Source: Polaribacter pacificus (GTDB lineage: Bacteria > Bacteroidota > Bacteroidia > Flavobacteriales > Flavobacteriaceae). Taken from it: a stretch of DNA of 64,000 nucleotides. Where the stretch lies: contig NZ_CP150664.1 of NCBI RefSeq assembly GCF_038024035.1, forward strand, positions 2,542,001 to 2,606,000, read 5' to 3'. The notes beneath the pieces were generated by a model. That model was given only the letters and a program-made list of their open reading frames with translations, was not told where the DNA came from and did not search any database. Within the stretch, counting starts at the first letter, position 1. Each line of letters opens with the position of its first letter. A program made the position numbers and the translations under genes. Below are positions 25,536-34,585 of this stretch, in pieces.

Positions 25536-27167
25536 CTATTTTTGAAGCGTTTTTACAAAGTAATTTCTATTAACCTCAAGCTTGGTTCCACCTGCGTTTA
25601 ATTCTAAATTTTGAGGTTTAGTTGTAGGTTGTAAATGATATTCTTTGCCTTCAATTCTAACGCTAACCGGCATATTAAAACTAGAAATGGCGGTAGTCCA
25701 TTGATAAGTCAATTCATTGTTTTTAATGCTGTAGGTAAATGTTGGAATGCGATGATCTCTTAAATACTGATCAAATACAGATGAAAAATCAATATCCGCT
25801 TCTTTGGATATATAATTTTCAATTTGTGCAGTCGTTACCGTTTGATGCCAAAAAGTGCTATTTAAGCCACGTAAAATCTGTCTCCATTTTTCATCGTTAT
25901 TAATGATGGTTCTAATGGTGTGCAGCATATTTCCGCCTTTGCTATACATGTCTCCAGAGCCAGAATCATTTACATCATAGGCTCCAATAATTGGACGGTC
26001 ATTTCTAATGCCTCTTCGAGTGCCAATTACATAGTCTGCTGATGCTTTTTTACCATAATAGTAATCTACATATAAGTTTTCAGAATAGTTGGTAAAGCTT
26101 TCATGGATCCACATATCTGCCATGTCTTTGTATGTAATATTGTTGGCAAACCATTCATGCCCTGATTCATGAATAATAATAAAATCAAATTTTAAGCCAT
26201 GACCAGTTCCTGACATGTCTCTGCCTAAATAACCATTGGCATATTTGTTTCCATAGGTCACAGAACTTTGATGCTCCATACCTAAATAAGGCACTTCAAC
26301 CAATTTGTAACCATCCTCATAAAAAGGGTAAGGCCCAAACCAATGTTCAAAGGCTTTCATCATCATAGGAGCCTGTTTAAATTGCTTTTTGGCTTTTTCT
26401 AAGTTGTAGCTCAACACATAATAATCCATGTCCAAACTTCCTGCTTCTCCTTTAAAATTTTCTGAGAAATGAACATAATCACCAATGTTAATATTAACAC
26501 CGTAATTGTTAATAGGGTTCTTAACTGTCCAATGGTAAGTAGTGGTGTTATCATTGTGTTTTTCAACTTTTTTTAATTTTCCATTTGATACATCCATCAG
26601 ATGTGAAGGAACTCGAATGCTAATGTCCATATTTTCTACCTCATCATACATATGATCCTTGTTAGGCCACCAAACACTTGCTCCCAATCCTTGGCAAGAG
26701 GTAGCGATAAAATCATTTCCATTTTTGTCTTTTTTCCATGAAAAACCACCATCCCAAGGAGCATTGACAGCTTCTTTAGGTTGACCTTCATAATACACTT
26801 CTACAGCATTTTTAGTCCCAACTTTTTGCTTTTTTACCAATTGGATAAAGTGAGCATTTCCTTCATGTATAACTTTTAGTTCTTTCCCGTTTTGAGTAAC
26901 TTTTGTAATTTTTAAAGGAGCTTGTAAATCTATTTGCATTAACTGATAAGGAGATTTCACCTTGTATTCTATGGTGTTTTTTCCTTTAATTGTTTTGGTT
27001 TCAGGAAAGACTTGAACTTCTAAATGATAGTAGGTTAGATCCCACCAAATTCGTTCTTGAGTAATTGATCCTCTTAGACTGTCTTGTCTTGTAAATTGTT
27101 TTTTTTGCGCCAATAGGCTATTGCTAAAAAAAAAGGTAACTAATAAAAAAGAAAGAAAATTTTTCAT
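25536..27167 (-). CDS. M1-family zinc metallopeptidase (aminopeptidase N-like)
   Basis: 543 residues. Signal peptide MKNFLSFLLVTFFFSNSLLAQ. The zinc site HESGH (about residue 334) is followed by a third ligand Glu in WIHESFTNYSE 18 residues later, the HExxH-x18-E pattern of M1. The exopeptidase motif GAMEN appears as GMEHQS. It is shorter than full aminopeptidase N because it lacks the large C-terminal helical domain, as in many Bacteroidota homologues. Exported, probably peptide-trimming. It overlaps the upstream epimerase-like gene by 4 bp. Confidence 0.92.
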   Translation of the reverse strand: MKNFLSFLLVTFFFSNSLLAQKKQFTRQDSLRGSITQERIWWDLTYYHLEVQVFPETKTIKGKNTIEYKVKSPYQLMQIDLQAPLKITKVTQNGKELKVIHEGNAHFIQLVKKQKVGTKNAVEVYYEGQPKEAVNAPWDGGFSWKKDKNGNDFIATSCQGLGASVWWPNKDHMYDEVENMDISIRVPSHLMDVSNGKLKKVEKHNDNTTTYHWTVKNPINNYGVNINIGDYVHFSENFKGEAGSLDMDYYVLSYNLEKAKKQFKQAPMMMKAFEHWFGPYPFYEDGYKLVEVPYLGMEHQSSVTYGNKYANGYLGRDMSGTGHGLKFDFIIIHESGHEWFANNITYKDMADMWIHESFTNYSENLYVDYYYGKKASADYVIGTRRGIRNDRPIIGAYDVNDSGSGDMYSKGGNMLHTIRTIINNDEKWRQILRGLNSTFWHQTVTTAQIENYISKEADIDFSSVFDQYLRDHRIPTFTYSIKNNELTYQWTTAISSFNMPVSVRIEGKEYHLQPTTKPQNLELNAGGTKLEVNRNYFVKTLQK

Positions 27168-28060
27168 GCTTGTGTTGTTTTAACAAAACTCTCTAGAGCT
27201 TTGTTTAAATTAGGATATGTAAATGTATAGTTTTTAGTCTTTAGTTTCTTAGAAGAGATTCGACTTCCTTCTAAAAGAATTTGTGACATTTCTCCCAAAA
27301 TTAGCTTTAATAAAAAACTAGGAACACCAATTCCTAAGAAAGGTTTTTTAAAAGTTAAAGCTACTTGTTTTGAGAACGAATAATTGGTTTGATGTTCAGG
27401 AGCTACTGCATTGTAGATTCCCGTAAAATCATGGTCTGTGATTGCTTTGTGATACAAGTTAATCAAATCATCGATATGGATCCAAGGGAGGTATTGTTTG
27501 CCGCTACCCAAAGGACTAATGACGGGTGTTTTTATTTTTTGAAGAGCTCCTCCTTTTTCTGTTAAAACGATACCTGTTCTTAAAATTGTGACAGGAATAT
27601 CAATCTGTTGAAAGCTTAAAGCAGTCTGCTCCCAAGCATCACATACAGAACCTAAGAAATCATGTGCTGGTTTATCAGTCTCAGAAAAAATAGTTTCGCT
27701 AGTACTAGCACCGTAATATCCAGTCGCAGAAGCACAAATAAATCCTTTTAAAGGGATTTTAAGGCTAGTGATTTTTTGATAAAGTAGCTGAGTGGAAGAC
27801 ACTCTGCTGTTGAGTATTTCTTCTTTTCGTTTTTTAGTCCATCGCTTGTCAGCCACACCGGCCCCGGCTAAATGAATTATATAGTCGATGTTTTCAAAAG
27901 CCTTGTCATCCACAAGATTTTTATGAAGATCCCAGAGATATTCATTTGTCTTCTTAGGATTCCGCGTTAAAATAGCAACCTCATGCTTTTGTTTATGAAG
28001 TAGGCTTATTAACTGCTGCCCAACCAAACCTGTTCCTCCAGTGACTAAAATTTTTGACAT
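27164..28060 (-). CDS. TIGR01777-family NAD(P)-dependent epimerase-like protein
   Basis: 298 residues. The N-terminal dinucleotide motif is GGTGLVGQQLI (8-18). The family pattern continues with LAGAGVADKRWTKKRKEEIL and a C-terminal domain with FLLKLILGEMSQILLEGSR, typical of TIGR01777/SDR39U1 proteins. The biochemical role of this family is not established in bacteria. A TAATTTTG element ends 4 bp before the ATG, so the transcript may be leaderless. The gene overlaps the M1 peptidase start by 4 bp. Confidence 0.9.
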   Translation of the reverse strand: MSKILVTGGTGLVGQQLISLLHKQKHEVAILTRNPKKTNEYLWDLHKNLVDDKAFENIDYIIHLAGAGVADKRWTKKRKEEILNSRVSSTQLLYQKITSLKIPLKGFICASATGYYGASTSETIFSETDKPAHDFLGSVCDAWEQTALSFQQIDIPVTILRTGIVLTEKGGALQKIKTPVISPLGSGKQYLPWIHIDDLINLYHKAITDHDFTGIYNAVAPEHQTNYSFSKQVALTFKKPFLGIGVPSFLLKLILGEMSQILLEGSRISSKKLKTKNYTFTYPNLNKALESFVKTTQA

Positions 28061-28064
28061 AACT

Positions 28065-28072
28065 CAAAATTA
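28065..28072 (-). promoter_or_regulatory. TAnnTTTG -7 element for the TIGR01777 gene
   Basis: The minus strand reads TAATTTTG, then AGTT and ATG. If used, initiation would fall at or next to the start codon. Confidence 0.5.
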
Positions 28073-28246
28073 CGTAAAGTTTTTGAGGATAAGATATGTT
28101 TTTAATTACGTTTCTTTATTTAATAAAAAATGTTTTTAAGATATCTGATTTTAAAAAAGAGCAAACCCTTGGTATTGCAGTGTTTATAGAATGTAGGAAG
28201 CCCAATTTTAAGAATTATTTAACTAAAAAAAATCACCAATTCGCGC

Positions 28247-28254
28247 TATCTTTG
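28247..28254 (+). promoter_or_regulatory. TAnnTTTG -7 element for the TonB receptor
   Basis: TATCTTTG lies 87 bp before the receptor ATG, within the 281-bp divergent region. The rest of this region shows no convincing gene; a 78-codon frame at 28096-28332 has no recognisable features and contains this promoter. Confidence 0.55.
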
Positions 28255-28341
28255 CTGGCTGTTAAAATCAACTACTATTTTATAAATCAAGCTTATAAAT
28301 TGTTAGTAAAGATTTGTTTTCTAAATCGTTAATACTTTTTT

Positions 28342-30573
28342 ATGTACAAAACTAAATACCTTGTTGTTTTCTTGTTGTCAAGCGTATCAATCTTTGCTCA
28401 AAATTTTTCTGGTAGAGTACTTAATGAAAATAAGCTACCGATAGAAAACGTGTATGTGTATAATCTATCAAGTTACAGCCATACGCATACTGATATACAT
28501 GGAGCGTTTAGTCTAGAAAATACTACTGTAGGTGATCGTATAGAATTTGGGATTTTAGGCTATCAGAAAAGAGTTATAACGATTACTAGGCAACAACTTG
28601 ACAGTAAGCAGACGATTGAATTAGAAAACAAAGTTTTTGTGTTGGATGAATTAGAGCTAAACAAGCAAATAGATCCTATTCAAACCATCGTAAAAATGGA
28701 TTTGGCAAAGAACCCAGTCAATTCTTCACAGCAAATTTTACAAAAAGTTCCAGGACTGTTTATAGGTCAACATGCGGGAGGAGGTAAAGCAGAACAAATT
28801 TTTTTAAGAGGTTTTGATATTGATCACGGTACAGATTTAAGTCTTACAGTAGATGGAATGCCGGTAAATATGGTCTCTCATGCACATGGTCAAGGTTATA
28901 GTGATTTGCATTTTTTAATTCCAGAAACCATTCAAAAAATAAGTTTTGGTAAAGGACCCTATTATGCAAGTAAAGGAGATTTTAATACTGCAGGTTATGT
29001 CGATTTTAAAACAAAAACAGCCTTAACGCAAAATGCCATCAATGTAGGGTTTGGTCAGTTTAATACTTTTAGAACACTTGGTCTTTTTAAATTGCTTGAT
29101 GGCTCTAACAGTGAAAATGCCTTTGCAGCCATTGAGTATTTGGCTACAGATGGTTTTGTGGAGTCTCCACAGAATTTTAATAGAATAAATCTCTTTACAA
29201 AATATACTAGCTATTTAAAAGATAATAGTCGCTTGTCTATTACGGCTTCTCATTTTACAAGTAGATGGGATGCTTCTGGACAAATTCCAGAAAGAGCAGT
29301 CAACGCAGGGAACATTACAAGATTTGGCACTATAGATGATACAGAAGGAGGAGAAACCTCTAGAAGCAATATCAATCTACAACACAATGCAACCTTAGCC
29401 AACGATACAGAAATACAAACCAATATCTTTTATACAAATTACCAATTTTTATTGTTTTCAAACTTCACTTTTTTCTTGGATGACCCTATTAATGGAGATC
29501 AAATTAAGCAGGCAGAAAACAGAGATATTTTTGGTTTTAATACCCAATTCACAAAATCAGGTGCTTGGCAAAATGCTCCAGTATCTCTTACTGCTGGGAC
29601 TGGTTTAAGAACGGATATTGTAAAAAATAATGAGCTTTCTCATACCTTAAACAGAAAACAAGTTTTAAATCCTATTCAGTTGGGAGACATTAATCAGACC
29701 AACTATTATGCCTTTGTAAATACTCAAATTGATCTAGGAAAGTTCACCATTTCTCCAGCGCTACGTCTGGATTATATGAAGTTTTTGTACAATGATGCCT
29801 TGGCAGCACTGTATTCATCAAAAGCCAAATCTCAAGTCATTGTAAACCCTAAATTAAATATTACTTACAGAGCAAATGAGCATTTGCAATGGTTTGTAAA
29901 ATCAGGGATTGGATTTCATTCAAACGATACTCGGGTAGTGGTAAATCAAACTCAAAACAAAACCTTGCCTAGAGCTTATGGTGTTGATTTTGGAACTATC
30001 TGGAAACCGACACCTCGATTGTTATTAAACACAGCACTTTGGTACCTGCTTTCAGAAGAAGAATTTGTTTATGTAGGTGATGCGGGTATCGTAGAACCTT
30101 CTGGAGAGTCACAGCGTTACGGTTTAGATTTGAGTCTAAGATATCAATTAACAGATTGGTTGTACTTTGATTCAGATGCGACTTTTACCAAAGCTAGAAG
30201 CTTAGAGTCTGTTTCTGGGCAAGATTATATCCCATTGGCACCAGATTTAACTGTTACAGGAGGCTTGTCACTGACCAACTATCACAATTTTTCGGGAGGA
30301 ATTCGATACCGTTATTTGGGAGACCGAGCAGCCAACGAAGACAATTCAATAATCGCAAAAGGTTATTTTGTTAGTGATGCAAATATCAACTATCAACTAA
30401 ATAAAAGCTTAAATATCGGATTGTCCATAGAAAACATTTTTGATACGGTATGGAATGAAACTCAGTTTGCAACCGAATCACGTTTGCAAAATGAAATAAA
30501 TTCAGTTGAAGAAATTCACTTTACGCCTGGGACTCCGTTTTCTGCAAAAGTAGCTATCAATTACACTTTCTAA
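28342..30573 (+). CDS. TonB-dependent outer membrane receptor
   Basis: 743 residues. Signal peptide to about residue 19 (SVSIFAQ), then a carboxypeptidase-regulatory-like domain (SGRVLNENKLPIENVYVYN, about 22-105), a plug domain (about 120-225; NSSQQILQKVPGLFIG, IFLRGFDIDHGTDLSL), and a 22-strand barrel ending in ...FSAKVAINYTF with the terminal aromatic residue. The plug contains the segment VDGMPVNMVSHAHGQGY, rich in His, a pattern I associate with metal-type receptors; the substrate is not proven. It stands alone with its own promoter and terminator. Confidence 0.9.
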   Translation: MYKTKYLVVFLLSSVSIFAQNFSGRVLNENKLPIENVYVYNLSSYSHTHTDIHGAFSLENTTVGDRIEFGILGYQKRVITITRQQLDSKQTIELENKVFVLDELELNKQIDPIQTIVKMDLAKNPVNSSQQILQKVPGLFIGQHAGGGKAEQIFLRGFDIDHGTDLSLTVDGMPVNMVSHAHGQGYSDLHFLIPETIQKISFGKGPYYASKGDFNTAGYVDFKTKTALTQNAINVGFGQFNTFRTLGLFKLLDGSNSENAFAAIEYLATDGFVESPQNFNRINLFTKYTSYLKDNSRLSITASHFTSRWDASGQIPERAVNAGNITRFGTIDDTEGGETSRSNINLQHNATLANDTEIQTNIFYTNYQFLLFSNFTFFLDDPINGDQIKQAENRDIFGFNTQFTKSGAWQNAPVSLTAGTGLRTDIVKNNELSHTLNRKQVLNPIQLGDINQTNYYAFVNTQIDLGKFTISPALRLDYMKFLYNDALAALYSSKAKSQVIVNPKLNITYRANEHLQWFVKSGIGFHSNDTRVVVNQTQNKTLPRAYGVDFGTIWKPTPRLLLNTALWYLLSEEEFVYVGDAGIVEPSGESQRYGLDLSLRYQLTDWLYFDSDATFTKARSLESVSGQDYIPLAPDLTVTGGLSLTNYHNFSGGIRYRYLGDRAANEDNSIIAKGYFVSDANINYQLNKSLNIGLSIENIFDTVWNETQFATESRLQNEINSVEEIHFTPGTPFSAKVAINYTF

Positions 30574-30643
30574 AAGGTGGTTAATAGCTAAACTAAGATT
30601 TTGTTATTGTTTTGTTTCGGGGGATTCAAAATGATAGCTATAG

Positions 30644-30672
30644 AATAGCCGCTGTAAAGCGGCTATTTTTAT
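30644..30672 (+). terminator. Terminator of the TonB receptor gene
   Basis: AATAGCCGCT-GTAA-AGCGGCTATTTTT, a GC-rich stem and T-run 70 bp after the receptor stop. Its minus-strand reading has few U residues, so it mainly serves the plus strand. Confidence 0.88.
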
Positions 30673-30715
30673 ATATGTACAATTGGTTTTTCTTGATGAT
30701 TTAAAAAACACGAGA

Positions 30716-31282
30716 TTACCTTGATTTTTTATTTGCTTCACACAACGCAATAATTTCAAAAATTCGTTTTTGTCTGGTTTCTTCTCTTTTTGCTTGGTAT
30801 ATCCAATGTAAATAGCTCTTTCTATATGATGGGGCAAAGTTTTTAAAATTTAAGTAGGCAGTGTTATTCGCCTTAAAAGCGATTTGAAGATCTTCTGGTA
30901 TGATTCCTTTTTCTACTGCGTCAAGGGCGGTCCAAGAACCATTTTTCTTTGCAATCTTTATGCTTAGATGCCCGTTTTCATGCATTAAGTCCTCTGCAAT
31001 TAACTCTTTGATATACTTTTTGTTTACAGCACTCCAGACACTTTTTTTATTTCTAGGGCAAAAATACTGTTGACGCTTTCCGTTTCCAAGACTTTTTACA
31101 GTCGCATCAATCCAGCCAAAGCAGAGAGCAACTTTAACAGCTTCTTCCCAACGCATAGAGTCTTCTCTGTTTTCTACTTTGTAAAAAATAAGATAAACAC
31201 CTTTAAAGTCTGTATGATTATTTTCTAACCAGCTTCTCCACTCAGAGTGATGTTTAAAGTACAAATGGGGTTTTTCTACCAT
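30716..31282 (-). CDS. YdeI/OmpD-associated family protein
   Basis: 188 residues. The pattern SMRWEEAVKVALCFGWIDA followed by RQQYFCPRNKKSVWS is the core of the YdeI/OmpD-associated family, and the C-terminal helical extension (APSYRKSYLHWIYQAKREETRQKRI) is the usual one. The family was named for association with porin and bacteriocin phenotypes; its molecular role is unknown. It overlaps the M28 peptidase stop by 1 bp, so the two are co-transcribed. Confidence 0.88.
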   Translation of the reverse strand: MVEKPHLYFKHHSEWRSWLENNHTDFKGVYLIFYKVENREDSMRWEEAVKVALCFGWIDATVKSLGNGKRQQYFCPRNKKSVWSAVNKKYIKELIAEDLMHENGHLSIKIAKKNGSWTALDAVEKGIIPEDLQIAFKANNTAYLNFKNFAPSYRKSYLHWIYQAKREETRQKRIFEIIALCEANKKSR

Positions 31283-32613
31283 TATCTAATAATCTTTGAA
31301 GGAAACACAACCACACTTTCATGTCCGTTAGGTCCAACTGCAGCAACGCCAAAAAAGAAATTGTCAACCACAATCCCTTCCAATACAAAATCAGAGACAT
31401 CACCCACATAACGGCTGTGATCCCAAGTAGGAGAGGTCGTGTCACGCCAATAAATATTATAGCCTTTAGCACCTGCTACCTTATCCCATCTTAATTTTAC
31501 AGCAGGTTGTACTCCTCCACCAATCCCTACATTGGTTGGTGACGGTGGCGCCCAAGCCAATCCTGCCATGGTTATTGCATTAACAGCTGTGAGTTTTTTT
31601 GCATAAGCAAAATTTACATGTTCAAAAGTATCACCGTAGGCAATGCCATTTTCTGTTCTAATATTTTGATGTTGTTGGGTGTAATTTTCATGAGCTTCCA
31701 TAATTCGTATCCCCGGAAAACCTAAGTCATTAAAGGGTCTATGATGCCCACCTCTTCCAAAACGATCTAAGCGATAAATCATCATCGGATTCATTTCTGG
31801 CATATAGGTTTTCGTCATTTTATGCGTATATCTCGCTAGTTGACGAGAAATCCCATCCACTTCTCCACCGTAAAAACGTCTTGCGTTTCGTTGTCTATCA
31901 GTTTCGTTTGCCGGAACGGGCTCTGAAAAAATTCGAAAAGCACGATTGTCAATAACTCCATCCACTCCAGTAATGTTCCCAATCATATCGTTGTTTAACA
32001 CACCAATAATATCCCAACCTTTTTCTTTGGCATATTTAGCTAAACCAGCTCCACCAAAGAGTCCTTGCTCTTCTCCAGAAAGCCCAACATAAATAATGCT
32101 GTTTTCAAAGCTGTGCTTTGATAAAACTCTTGCTGCTTCTATGGTTCCAGCCATTCCAGAGGCATTGTCATTGGCTCCAGGGGCATCGGTGGTAAAATCC
32201 ATCGTATTACTTGCTCTCGAGTCTATATCACCACTCATGATAATGTATCTGTTTGGGTATTTTGTGCCTTTTTGCATAGCAACCACATTGACAATCCAAG
32301 CATCATGGGGTACTCGTCTATTCTCTTTTTTAGTAACCAAATCTTTCTGATAAAAAACAGACAAACAATTGTTACAGTCTTTAGAAATGTTTTCAAATTC
32401 AGCTTTGATCCAACGCCTAGCAGCGCCGATTCCTCTAGTAGTAGAAAGGGTGTCACTAAAGGTGTTTCTGGTGCCAAACTCAGTTAATGTCTTGATGTCT
32501 TTTTTGATTCTCTCAGCAGACACAGCATCAATAATATCATATATTTTTGAATCTGTTTGTGCAAAACTGCAAAACGAACTGATCGTTAAAAGGCAAAATA
32601 TTAATTTTTTCAT
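31282..32613 (-). CDS. M28-family peptidase with C-terminal FnIII-like domain
   Basis: 443 residues. Signal peptide MKKLIFCLLTISSFCSFAQ. Catalytic segments are APGANDNASG (bridging Asp), LSGEEQGLFGG (Glu-Glu) and NNDMIG. The segment usually carrying the first zinc ligand (HxD) reads SGDIDSR, Asp replacing His. The late His ligand is likely in IMEAHENY. From about residue 355 an FnIII-like domain follows (VQPAVKLRWDKVAGAKGYNIYW). It is an exported aminopeptidase or carboxypeptidase. It overlaps the membrane-protein gene upstream by 4 bp. Confidence 0.88.
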   Translation of the reverse strand: MKKLIFCLLTISSFCSFAQTDSKIYDIIDAVSAERIKKDIKTLTEFGTRNTFSDTLSTTRGIGAARRWIKAEFENISKDCNNCLSVFYQKDLVTKKENRRVPHDAWIVNVVAMQKGTKYPNRYIIMSGDIDSRASNTMDFTTDAPGANDNASGMAGTIEAARVLSKHSFENSIIYVGLSGEEQGLFGGAGLAKYAKEKGWDIIGVLNNDMIGNITGVDGVIDNRAFRIFSEPVPANETDRQRNARRFYGGEVDGISRQLARYTHKMTKTYMPEMNPMMIYRLDRFGRGGHHRPFNDLGFPGIRIMEAHENYTQQHQNIRTENGIAYGDTFEHVNFAYAKKLTAVNAITMAGLAWAPPSPTNVGIGGGVQPAVKLRWDKVAGAKGYNIYWRDTTSPTWDHSRYVGDVSDFVLEGIVVDNFFFGVAAVGPNGHESVVVFPSKIIR

Positions 32614-33962
32614 GGTTGTTCTTGTTTAAAAACCCAAAAAGGAATTTGAATGATTATTTTGTTTATAGTGTCTTGTTTCTCTTTTTCTTTTCGTGTAATT
32701 CTAAGAAGGTGTTTTCCTTCTTTTAAATTGTTTGTGCTAAGATAGGTCTCAAAGCCTAGCTTTTTTTGAGTATTTGTGCTCACAATAAAATCAGCGTCAT
32801 AGGCTACATCATCAATGTACAAACTGTGCATTTCATTAATAGTCTTAAAATACACTCCGCGAAGACTGTCTCTCTCTTTTTTAATTTCTTCTTTTAAAGA
32901 AGAAGGAGTATTAAATTCTATACCAGATTGCATTCCTCTTATGTCATTGATTGGTTTTAAACTCGGGTTGTAGCTAAAAATTTTATCTTCGATTCTTGTC
33001 GTATAAATAATAAAGATTTTTACATAAGGATCAGTAATCACTCTAGATTGGATAGTTGCCACACCGGCAAAATCATTTTTCTCTGTCAGTAAATCCTCAT
33101 AGTTTTTTGAGTTTGCGAATGTAGATGAAGAGGATCGATTTGCTGATAAATAGTTAGAGTCTTTGTATTCATAAGTAAAAAGCACCAAGATTACTAAGTA
33201 TACAGGGATCAGAATAAAACTGAGCTTTCTCCCAAATTTATTGTCTAAAAAATTGTAAACCAAGGGCCTGTATAAGAATGATAATGAGATAAAACTAAAA
33301 AATCGATAGAATGGAAAGTAAATGACAGACAACCAGCGTTTCTTTTTTAAATAACCTTGGGTGATAAAATCTATAAAAGTTAAAGAGGCTCCAATAAGTA
33401 TAAAAATGATAAGGAAACCACCAAAGAAAAACTTGATGCTATTAAATGTAGTAAAAGGTGTATTGGATTCGATCAGAAAAAAAATAGTCAATAAAATACA
33501 GGCTAAAAAAGCAACACTAGCTAAAAAATAAAAAATCAATAAAAACGAAATTGCAAACAAGACACTGCAATAGTTTTCTAAGGTTGCAATGTATTTGTCA
33601 AAGGAGCCAATTTTTTTTTGTAAAAAAGCGGTAAATTTTTGAGTGTAATTTAACTCTTCATAGTCTATATCACCAGAGACATAACGCAAACCCAGAGCAC
33701 CAATCCATAAACCCCTTAAAACAACGTGGATTAAAAGGTTAAAAATTAAAATCCAACAACACATTTTAATGGCAAACCAAACAAACATTTCTACCAATCG
33801 GTTGTGGTAATTTGCCTGTGCTAAATACTCATTGATAAAAGGAAGCGATGAAAAAAGGCCAAAAATAGAAAACCCAGAAATTAGCAATTCTAACTGCCAG
33901 CTTTCTTGCTGTAACTTGTCAAGCAACTCTTTAAAAGCTGAGCTCTTATAGTCATTGTTCAT
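32610..33962 (-). CDS. Multi-spanning membrane protein of unknown function
   Basis: 450 residues from ATG 33960-33962; a longer frame to 34016 runs back into the terminator region and is rejected. A soluble N-terminal stretch (NNDYKSSAFKELLDKLQQESWQ) precedes about six membrane helices between residues 25 and 270. An extracytoplasmic C-terminal domain follows, ending with beta-rich segments (EGKHLLRITRKEKEKQD). No family is recognised. It is the first gene of a run with the M28 peptidase and YdeI-like genes (4-bp then 1-bp overlaps). Confidence 0.7.
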   Translation of the reverse strand: MNNDYKSSAFKELLDKLQQESWQLELLISGFSIFGLFSSLPFINEYLAQANYHNRLVEMFVWFAIKMCCWILIFNLLIHVVLRGLWIGALGLRYVSGDIDYEELNYTQKFTAFLQKKIGSFDKYIATLENYCSVLFAISFLLIFYFLASVAFLACILLTIFFLIESNTPFTTFNSIKFFFGGFLIIFILIGASLTFIDFITQGYLKKKRWLSVIYFPFYRFFSFISLSFLYRPLVYNFLDNKFGRKLSFILIPVYLVILVLFTYEYKDSNYLSANRSSSSTFANSKNYEDLLTEKNDFAGVATIQSRVITDPYVKIFIIYTTRIEDKIFSYNPSLKPINDIRGMQSGIEFNTPSSLKEEIKKERDSLRGVYFKTINEMHSLYIDDVAYDADFIVSTNTQKKLGFETYLSTNNLKEGKHLLRITRKEKEKQDTINKIIIQIPFWVFKQEQP

Positions 33963-34006
33963 GCTTTGTAGATTTTTTTGTCTAAGATAGGATAATTCTA
34001 AAACAA

Positions 34007-34036
34007 AAAAAACCACTTCATTACTTTGAAGTGGTT
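34007..34036 (-). terminator. Terminator of the DUF6249-like gene
   Basis: AACCACTTCA-TTACTT-TGAAGTGGTT with flanking A and T runs, 21 bp after the minus-strand DUF6249-like gene. On the minus strand the stem is followed by GGTTTTTTTT. Confidence 0.85.
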
Positions 34037-34056
34037 TTGTTGCTGTGGTGTTTGTT

Positions 34057-34443
34057 TTATTCGTTGTCCATCTTTTTTGTCATGGTAAAGCCAATAAACA
34101 AGGCAGCTCCAGCACTTAAGAAAATAGAGGCGGTATAGAAAATATCTCCATCGATATAGTTTGAAGGACGATCACCCCAAGGTCCACTATATCCAAAATA
34201 ATAATTTAAAAAAGATCCAATTAAAATCCCGACACCGATTCCCATGGCTAGTAAAGCTAAGTTTAAGATAAATACTTTAGCAAAAGTTGAAGATCCTTTT
34301 TTGCGTTCGCCAGACATAAAAATTTTAGCGTCAACACCTTTTTCTATAAGAGCTAGGCGTTCTTTGTTTCTCGTAGAAAAGAAGAGGTAAAAGACTCCAA
34401 AAATAGTTCCGAAAATTACTGCTAATACTACTACTGCATCCAT
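34057..34443 (-). CDS. Small membrane protein (DUF6249-like)
   Basis: 128 residues. One N-terminal membrane helix (residues 3-22), a basic cytoplasmic stretch (RNKERLALIEKGVDAKIF, typical of this family), then two more helices (about 57-80 and 104-122). In Flavobacteriia it commonly lies next to an ECF sigma gene, as here (divergent, 142 bp). Its role is unknown; the pairing hints at envelope stress control. Confidence 0.8.
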   Translation of the reverse strand: MDAVVVLAVIFGTIFGVFYLFFSTRNKERLALIEKGVDAKIFMSGERKKGSSTFAKVFILNLALLAMGIGVGILIGSFLNYYFGYSGPWGDRPSNYIDGDIFYTASIFLSAGAALFIGFTMTKKMDNE

Positions 34444-34574
34444 ATGTTTTTGTTTTAAATTTAATGATTAATTTTAATGCGTTTACCCATAGGACTTGAA
34501 ACTTTAAATGAAGGTTACAAAAAAATCAAAAATAAAATTAAAAAAGTTTGTAACCTAAATTAAAAAAGAACAGT

Positions 34575-34582
34575 CAAAGATA
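34575..34582 (-). promoter_or_regulatory. Candidate TATCTTTG element upstream of the DUF6249-like gene
   Basis: The minus strand reads TATCTTTG, about 130 bp from the gene start and only a few bases before the divergent sigma-factor gene. Distance makes the assignment tentative. Confidence 0.35.
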
Positions 34583-34585
34583 CAA

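Noticed and set aside
28096..28332. 78-codon plus-strand frame ahead of the TonB receptor
   Set aside because: No family features, contains the receptor's TATCTTTG element, and sits in a divergent intergenic region; more likely leader and promoter DNA.
33963..34016. 18-residue N-terminal extension of the membrane protein at 32610-33962
   Set aside because: It would be read through the T-run side of a terminator hairpin, and the Met at 33962 begins a conserved-looking soluble segment.
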